The notes under the pieces were generated by a model. That model made no database searches. It was given only the letters and a program-made list of their open reading frames with translations, and had not been told where the DNA came from. A DNA stretch of 33,104 nucleotides from the NCBI RefSeq assembly GCF_001311845.1, contig NZ_BBCC01000052.1, positions 1-33,104 of the forward strand. The letters run 5' to 3'. How positions within the stretch are numbered: position 1 is the stretch's first letter; each line of letters starts with the position of its first letter. Positions 28,328-33,104 of the stretch are shown here, one piece after another. Source of the DNA: Desulfosarcina cetonica JCM 12296. Its GTDB lineage: Bacteria; Desulfobacterota; Desulfobacteria; Desulfobacterales; Desulfosarcinaceae. Both the position numbers and the translations under genes were made by a program.

Positions 28328-30385
28328 ATGCCAAAATTGGGTATCGAATTCGATGAAGCCGCACAAAAGAAACTGGAAGTGCCGCTGGGCAAGCGGGAGA
28401 TCTATCCCTCCACAGGTAAATATGTGGCGGAAATTCTACGCGAACAGGGGGTGACCATTGCCTGGGGCGTTCCCGGCGGCCATATTTGGCATTTTGTGGA
28501 CGCGATTTCGCGTATCGGCATCAAATTGATCATTTTCGGACACGAACAAAATACGGTCTATGCTGCTGAAGCATACAGCCAAGTCACCCAGAAACCGTCG
28601 GTGGCCTTCGGCACCGTCGGTCCGGGCACGGGCAACGCCTTCAGCCCGATGCAACAGGCTTATCTCAGCAACACCCCCATCATTTACCTCGCCGGCGGGA
28701 TCGAACAGGAACACGACCATCTTTACAACACCATTCAAGAGAGTATTTGTTCCGAGTTTTTTGCCCACATTACCAAATGGGCCCAGCGACTCTTCTATCC
28801 CTGGTCGGTGAAACAGTTTCTGACAAGGGGATTCCGCGTGGCCCAAACGGCACCCATGGGACCGGTGGCCTTTGAACTGGGTGTCGACTGCCTCTTCATG
28901 AAAGACGAAGCGCGTGAGCATTACTGGGGCGGCTTTTTCTCCCAGCATGCCGACTACGTACCGAACTGGCGCCAGGAGGAAACCACCAGCCGGATCAAAT
29001 CCGGGGCCGACCCGGATGCCATTGAAAAAGCGGCCAAAGCCATTTTCGAATCCAAGAAGCCATTCATCATCCTCGGCGACTACGGTGCTTGGGATCAGGC
29101 CACGCCGGAGATCGAGGAATTTATCAATCTTACCAAGATTCCGTTCAACACGCGTCGTTTGGGCAGGGCCGCGGTTAGCGAGAAACACGAGATGCACCAT
29201 CGCGGATTTCCAAAATTTCGAAATGAATTCGATATGATGATCCCCATCGGGCTTAAGGTCGGATTCTTCGACGGATATGCCGGCGGGTGGCCGGAAAGCG
29301 TGCAGATCGCCCCGGCCGATGAGTATGTATGGACGTACGTCAAGACCAAGGCGGCGTTGGTGGGCAACACCAAAACCGTGATGAAGCAGTTGAATGAGTG
29401 CATCAAGCGCAACGGGTATGACAAAATTTCCCGCGAACGCGAAGAGTGGGCCGAACGATGCAAGAAATCGATGGCCGAGGCCATCGAAGCGCGGACCGCC
29501 CGTGCCTATAAATATGGTCCGGACCATCCGCGTTATCGGGACAACAATTTTCTCCATCACGGGTATATGTCGCAGATGATCCGTGAAGTAAACGAGGAGC
29601 TATACGGCAGCGCCGTGCGTGTTTCCATCGACGGTTATACGATGAGTGATTTTGTCATGCCGTACCTTCAGTTTACGCGGCCGGCGTCCTGCCTGACCTC
29701 CAATGACAATGCCGGTGTCGGCCACGGTGTCGGCCAGGCCATCGGGGCGGCCATCGGCGATTTGGAAAATGGCTCCCGGATACCGTTTCTGGCGCTGATG
29801 GGCGATGCGGGAATGATGAACGCGGGAATGGATATCCATGTTGCCGTCATGTATAAACTGCCGATTGTCTATCTGGTGACCAATAATGGCGGTTGGATGC
29901 CGGGCATGAAGTATCCGTGGTATGGTCCCAACTGGGATAATCTCGGTGACCAAGATGGCATCGAGAACGAATGGCTGGGGATCAAGCAGTTTGGTGAGGA
30001 GCGTCCCGCCGATATGCAGCACTTCGATCAACTTTCGAGGGTGTTTGGCGGGTTGGAGGGGGTTGTCTGCAACCGTTCCGAAAATTTCAAGGAGCAACTC
30101 AAGCAGGCTTACAACACCGCCGAGAAGAGCGGCCCGGTCGTCTTGGACTGCACCGTGGACCGCCACCTGGTCAACAAGGCCGTTATCGGTCCGGTGTATA
30201 CGCTGATGTATGCCCACCTCCCGTGGGAAGATCTTCCCTTGCGGGGAAAACACTCCCGCCGGTCGGTTCTGAAACGGTGGTTCCCCGAACTGCAGAAGCT
30301 GCCCGAGATGCCCATTTTCGATTCATGGGAGCCGATCACCGAGAAGGAATATGGCTACGCGCCGAAGGTTGACTGGGTCAAATAG
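28328..30385 (+). CDS. Thiamine-diphosphate enzyme, candidate ketone-formylating 2-hydroxyacyl-CoA synthase/lyase
   Basis: AGGAG stands seven bases before the ATG. The 685-residue protein has the acetolactate synthase/oxalyl-CoA decarboxylase fold: GVPGGHIWHFVDAI, GHEQNTVYAAEAY with Glu73 as the likely TDP-activating glutamate, TVGPGTGNAF, and the C-terminal TDP motif from GDAG (about 492) to NNGGW (about 519). It is 80-130 residues longer than typical members, with an extra tail after DCTVDRHLVNKAV. The family makes or breaks bonds next to a carbonyl; human and actinobacterial 2-hydroxyacyl-CoA lyases cleave to formyl-CoA plus a ketone or aldehyde. A TDP enzyme is the acetone-induced activating enzyme reported for D. 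biacutus and D. cetonica. Together with the mutase cluster here this supports a condensing role with acetone. The C1 donor remains uncertain. Confidence 0.88.
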   Translation: MPKLGIEFDEAAQKKLEVPLGKREIYPSTGKYVAEILREQGVTIAWGVPGGHIWHFVDAISRIGIKLIIFGHEQNTVYAAEAYSQVTQKPSVAFGTVGPGTGNAFSPMQQAYLSNTPIIYLAGGIEQEHDHLYNTIQESICSEFFAHITKWAQRLFYPWSVKQFLTRGFRVAQTAPMGPVAFELGVDCLFMKDEAREHYWGGFFSQHADYVPNWRQEETTSRIKSGADPDAIEKAAKAIFESKKPFIILGDYGAWDQATPEIEEFINLTKIPFNTRRLGRAAVSEKHEMHHRGFPKFRNEFDMMIPIGLKVGFFDGYAGGWPESVQIAPADEYVWTYVKTKAALVGNTKTVMKQLNECIKRNGYDKISREREEWAERCKKSMAEAIEARTARAYKYGPDHPRYRDNNFLHHGYMSQMIREVNEELYGSAVRVSIDGYTMSDFVMPYLQFTRPASCLTSNDNAGVGHGVGQAIGAAIGDLENGSRIPFLALMGDAGMMNAGMDIHVAVMYKLPIVYLVTNNGGWMPGMKYPWYGPNWDNLGDQDGIENEWLGIKQFGEERPADMQHFDQLSRVFGGLEGVVCNRSENFKEQLKQAYNTAEKSGPVVLDCTVDRHLVNKAVIGPVYTLMYAHLPWEDLPLRGKHSRRSVLKRWFPELQKLPEMPIFDSWEPITEKEYGYAPKVDWVK

Positions 30386-30444
30386 TCGAACCTCAATGCG
30401 GCACCATTGCGGTGGCCGCGAAAAACAACCACGACATCGTCATG

Positions 30445-30485
30445 GGTTGATGACCGGAATCCGGAAACGGCTCCGGTCATCAACC
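30445..30485 (+). repeat. Perfect 14-base inverted repeat between the TDP gene and the 126-aa gene
   Basis: GGTTGATGACCGGA (30445-30458) pairs fully with TCCGGTCATCAACC (30472-30485) around a 13-base loop, in the 130-base gap after the TDP stop. No T-tract follows, so complete termination is unlikely. It could protect the TDP mRNA 3' end or set the ratio of TDP enzyme to the downstream proteins. Confidence 0.65.
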
Positions 30486-30515
30486 GGAATTTCCGACGGC
30501 AGGGGAGGAAAAAAA

Positions 30516-30896
30516 TTGACTTTCTTAGGCGATTTTCAACCGGGTCGGGTCAGGGAAGCGTTGCTTCGGCGCAGCATGGTCGTGTCGTATGTCCGGCAAT
30601 TGTTCAAACGTTCCGACTTCCCGCAGGAAATATTTATCGCGCTGGCCGATAGCACCGTTTCGAGTGTCGGGGATATCATCTGGGCCAATTTGGACAATGA
30701 ACACCTCTACGATTTTATTCCCATGCCCTGCATCGACCAGCTGGTATTGAATCTGCCATCCAAGACACAATTCCTCAAGGCCATGGGGGCCGAGAATCTT
30801 GAAACGGTTGATCCCGTGGTGGAGGAGAACTATTGGCAACAGTATTCGTTCAATTTTGCAGACAGCATTGAAGGGGTGAAAATTTCATGGCACTGA
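30516..30896 (+). CDS. Unknown 126-aa protein of the TDP operon
   Basis: TTG at 30516 is the best start: GGGGAGG ends seven bases upstream, and the open frame before it is out of context. The product is soluble, with no Cys cluster and no membrane helix: LGDFQPGRVREALLRRSMVV, then FPQEIFIALADSTVSSVGDI, and the ending SIEGVKISWH. No family was recognised. Its stop overlaps the radical SAM start by ten bases, so the two are translationally coupled. A subunit or assembly partner of the TDP enzyme or radical SAM protein is the simplest idea, unproven. Confidence 0.7.
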   Translation: MTFLGDFQPGRVREALLRRSMVVSYVRQLFKRSDFPQEIFIALADSTVSSVGDIIWANLDNEHLYDFIPMPCIDQLVLNLPSKTQFLKAMGAENLETVDPVVEENYWQQYSFNFADSIEGVKISWH

Positions 30897-32137
30897 CCCT
30901 CCAGCGCTATTTCGCGCTCAGCAATGACGAATGCATCGATTGCGGCTTTTGCCGTGATTATATCGACTGCAGCCTGAATACCGATGGGTGCATCGGCTGC
31001 GGCGCATGTGTCGTGGCCTGTCCGCAGTCAGCCCGCACCTTGCGCGCCAGAGGGTCGGAAGCCGCGGCTGATGAGAAAAAAGTCAACCGCCGCAATGGCG
31101 GATTAATCGATTGCATGATCGATGGGGTTGCCCATCAAGTCCGGGGCCCGCTTTCCGTTTCCGCCGCACTCGCACAGTTGGGGATCAGGCCAGAAACCAA
31201 CGCATCGACCCCCAAAAACCATTCGGCCACCTGTCAAACCGGTGGCTGCTGGGATTGCGCGGTCCTGATCGATGGTGAATTGGCCCGCAGTTGCATCACC
31301 CCCTTGCGCAGCGGCATGCAAATTGTCAGTGATCCCCGGGCCGTCGACCAGGCGGTGCCCAAACGGGTCGTTACCATGATGCGGCCGGCACCCCATCGGC
31401 ATCCATCCATTTTTACGCATGGCTGCAACTATCGATGTGATTTATGCCACAACTGGGATCTGACCTTCTCCTCAACCGCCAATGCCCTGACGCCGCAACA
31501 GGCGGTCGCCCAGCTTGCCCTGCGCCCTGAAACGGACAAATGGATCGGTATCTCCGGCGGCGAACCCACACTGAACCGGAAATGGCTGGTGGAAACGGTG
31601 CGGGAGATCCGTTTGGCCGCACCGCAAAGCCGCATTCAACTGGATACCAACGCCTCGCGGCTTACTCCCGATTTTTTTGACGAACTGGTCGAAGCGGGGA
31701 TGACCGACTTTTCGCCGGATTTCAAGGCGTCCAGACTGGAGACCTTTTCCAGGATCAGCGGAATTATCGACACGGACGAGGCGCGAAGGTATATGCAAAC
31801 CGTCTGGACGGCCATCTGCCATGCCCATCTCCATCACGCGGATTCGGTTTTCATGGTTGTGAATATTCCCTGCCACCCGCTGATTCATACCAAGGGCGAG
31901 CTGCAGGAAATGGCGGCGGCCCTGGCTGGCTTGGGGCCGGAAATCCCCGTTTCACTCACCGAATTGCAACCGGCCTTTCGCTCCCGGCATTACCCGCGTT
32001 TGAACCGCCAGACCATGGAGACCGCCGCCGGATTTCTGGAAGAAAAAGGGCTTAAGCGGATTATCATCCAGGGCGGGGAAGGCATTCCCCGGGCCGTGGA
32101 TCCAAACGAATTGATGCAGAGCGTGGAAGATTTCTGA
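30887..32137 (+). CDS. Radical SAM protein with N-terminal ferredoxin and [2Fe-2S] domains
   Basis: The 416-residue protein has three Fe-S modules. Residues 16-45 hold eight Cys (16, 19, 22, 28, 35, 38, 41, 45; CIDCGFC and CIGCGACVVACP), enough for two [4Fe-4S] clusters. Residues 116-136 follow the plant-type [2Fe-2S] pattern C-x4-C-x2-C...C (CQTGGCWDCAVLIDG). The radical SAM motif is C-x3-C-x2-C at 180-187 (CNYRCDLCHNW), with GGEPTLN near 225. The core resembles PflA/PflX-type activating enzymes (COG1180). No glycyl radical enzyme is encoded in the window, so the target is unclear: maturation of the TDP enzyme, modification of the 126-aa protein, or C1 chemistry supplying the formyl group. 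It overlaps both neighbours, which ties it firmly to this operon. Confidence 0.88.
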   Translation: MALTLQRYFALSNDECIDCGFCRDYIDCSLNTDGCIGCGACVVACPQSARTLRARGSEAAADEKKVNRRNGGLIDCMIDGVAHQVRGPLSVSAALAQLGIRPETNASTPKNHSATCQTGGCWDCAVLIDGELARSCITPLRSGMQIVSDPRAVDQAVPKRVVTMMRPAPHRHPSIFTHGCNYRCDLCHNWDLTFSSTANALTPQQAVAQLALRPETDKWIGISGGEPTLNRKWLVETVREIRLAAPQSRIQLDTNASRLTPDFFDELVEAGMTDFSPDFKASRLETFSRISGIIDTDEARRYMQTVWTAICHAHLHHADSVFMVVNIPCHPLIHTKGELQEMAAALAGLGPEIPVSLTELQPAFRSRHYPRLNRQTMETAAGFLEEKGLKRIIIQGGEGIPRAVDPNELMQSVEDF

Positions 32138-32805
32138 TGGGTATCGAAGATCGAAAGATGCGGGAGCGGCGTCAGCGAAAGCAGCTCATTCTCGCGGCGG
32201 CCAAGAAGGTGGCGGCTGTAAAAGGATTTCGCAAGACAACGATGTGCCAGATCGCCCGGGAAGCGGAAATCAGCCCGGGAACCATTTACCTCTACTTTAA
32301 AAACAAGGAAGAGCTGTTCAGCTCATTGGTTTTGTACCCCCTGCAATTCATCGAGCTGAGTATCCGGGATATCTGGCGGACGCATCAGAAAGAGAATATC
32401 GAAAAAAAGATTGTTGCCCTGCATCGCGTCCTGATCGAAGCCTATCAGTTCGACCCATTGATATTTGCCAACATGTTTCATTTACTCTCGGTTGAAAAAC
32501 TGGATTGCCTCACGCCGCCCGTATTATCCCAGGTCAAACAGATTTTCCGAGATATTCATAAGCATTTAAACGTTATTTTTTACCATGATAAGGTTAAAAC
32601 GGAATCGATCAATCCGTTAGAAGGCATGGAGAACCTGTTTTTTGTATTGTTGTCGGGTATCGTCATCTGGTCGAGCATCCGGAATCAGTTATTCGAGGAG
32701 GATACGATCGGTAATTATTCGGAAAGCTGCAATGCCGCGATTGACTTGTTTTTACGGGCGTCACAAACCGCCCTGAGTTGCGCGCCCACGGGGCCATCCC
32801 ATTAG
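32137..32805 (+). CDS. TetR/AcrR family transcriptional regulator of the TDP operon
   Basis: The stop of the radical SAM gene and the ATG share one base (TGATG), so translation is coupled. The 222-residue protein has a TetR helix-turn-helix (AAAKKVAAVKGFRKTTMCQI; REAEISPGTIYLYFKNKEEL) and a C-terminal ligand domain without recognised specificity. As the last gene of the TDP operon it probably regulates its own operon, perhaps through the dyad at 28202-28221. Its opening MGIEDRKMRERRQRKQ resembles that of the TetR protein at 12734, so they may be paralogues controlling different parts of one pathway. Confidence 0.93.
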   Translation: MGIEDRKMRERRQRKQLILAAAKKVAAVKGFRKTTMCQIAREAEISPGTIYLYFKNKEELFSSLVLYPLQFIELSIRDIWRTHQKENIEKKIVALHRVLIEAYQFDPLIFANMFHLLSVEKLDCLTPPVLSQVKQIFRDIHKHLNVIFYHDKVKTESINPLEGMENLFFVLLSGIVIWSSIRNQLFEEDTIGNYSESCNAAIDLFLRASQTALSCAPTGPSH

Positions 32806-33004
32806 CTTGTCACCGACGATGATGCCTTTTTCAACTTCCATACGCTATGAATGGCGGTTTTTTTCTCACCCCATCATTTCAATAACACCCGATTACAGTT
32901 CCATCCCCTTACCCACGGTCAGTTTTCCTCATGCGCGTTAACCATCTGTTTTCATCAGATCACCGACTTAAACCCATAAATGGATGACCCCATGTTTTTC
33001 ATTG
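32806..33004. other. Intergenic stretch between the TetR gene and rnfC
   Basis: No gene is seen in these 199 bases. A T7 run at 32858-32864 after GGCGG, preceded by weak pairing around CCAT and ATGG, could be a poor terminator for the TDP operon. A small hairpin ATCTG/CAGAT (32944-32960) is also present. Neither is convincing. Confidence 0.25.
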
Positions 33005-33104
33005 ATGACAAAAAATGTGCACAAACTCGAAGGATACGAAGGCAGCGGCACCTTTTCCCATGGCATCCATCCACCGGAACGAAAATCGATTTCCAAGGAT
33101 GCGG
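33005..33104 (+). CDS. rnfC: RnfC-like electron transport complex subunit (partial, N-terminus only)
   Basis: From ATG at 33005 (or in-frame ATG at 32984) 33 residues are readable before the right edge. GSGTFSHGIHPPERKSISKD matches the start of RnfC, where F-x-x-G-[IV]-HPP-x-K is conserved. RnfC is the NADH- and FMN-binding peripheral subunit of the Rnf complex, which couples ferredoxin:NAD oxidoreduction to Na+ or H+ transport. It would connect with PFOR and the Na+-pumping decarboxylase in this window. The ribosome site is not obvious, and the call rests on a short motif. Confidence 0.62.
   Translation, partial: MTKNVHKLEGYEGSGTFSHGIHPPERKSISKDA

Noticed and set aside
28436..29560. Minus-strand open frame of 374 residues inside the TDP gene
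   Set aside because: Shadow of the TDP enzyme; no initiation signal and no recognisable domain.

Overview
The window looks like chromosome of an anaerobic, complete-oxidising sulfate reducer of the Desulfosarcina/Desulfococcus type (Desulfobacterota). No ribosomal or phylogenetic marker is present, so this rests on gene content: a sodium-pumping acyl-CoA decarboxylase, a single-chain pyruvate:ferredoxin oxidoreductase, B12-dependent acyl-CoA isomerisation and the start of an Rnf subunit. No tRNA, rRNA, CRISPR array, insertion sequence or phage gene was seen.

Layout. (1) 1-12277, minus strand: from a sigma70-like promoter at 12407-12434 run a small unknown protein, an HMG-CoA-lyase-like enzyme, a thiolase, an acyl-CoA synthetase, PFOR and a methylmalonyl-CoA-decarboxylase-type set (carboxyltransferase, beta and OadG-like subunits, biotin carrier cut by the window edge). 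(2) 12734-13387, plus: TetR regulator. (3) 13477-18234, minus: MBL hydrolase, SDR dehydrogenase, MeaB, B12-binding small subunit and large subunit of a divergent acyl-CoA mutase, behind a good promoter with an overlapping dyad. (4) 18478-25675: CoA-transferase/GNAT fusion, a DUF2889 protein, alpha/beta hydrolase, molybdopterin oxidoreductase, a truncated acyl-CoA ligase and a small basic protein. (5) 26044-27915, minus: PAS histidine kinase and LuxR-type response regulator. (6) 28328-32805, plus: thiamine-diphosphate (TDP) enzyme, a 126-aa unknown protein, a radical SAM protein with several Fe-S clusters, and a second TetR. (7) 33005 to the end: rnfC N-terminus.

How the genes may work together. 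TDP enzyme, two-subunit B12 mutase, SDR dehydrogenase and thiolase are the enzyme set published for anaerobic acetone and short-chain ketone degradation in Desulfococcus biacutus and Desulfosarcina cetonica. In that scheme a ketone is formylated to a branched 2-hydroxyacyl-CoA (2-hydroxyisobutyryl-CoA from acetone), linearised by the mutase to 3-hydroxybutyryl-CoA, oxidised to acetoacetyl-CoA and cleaved to acetyl-CoA. PFOR would feed acetyl-CoA into biosynthesis. The biotin-dependent module could handle propionyl-/methylmalonyl-CoA arising from butanone. The least explained parts are the 126-aa protein and the radical SAM protein translationally coupled behind the TDP gene, the unusual mutase active site, and an HMG-CoA-lyase-like enzyme without the usual G-loop cysteine.

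Caution on sequence quality. Four genes (OadG-like subunit, thiolase, histidine kinase, ligase remnant) contain five frame breaks. Each is repaired by adding one base next to an identical base, which points to under-called homopolymers rather than real mutations, except that the ligase is also truly truncated.
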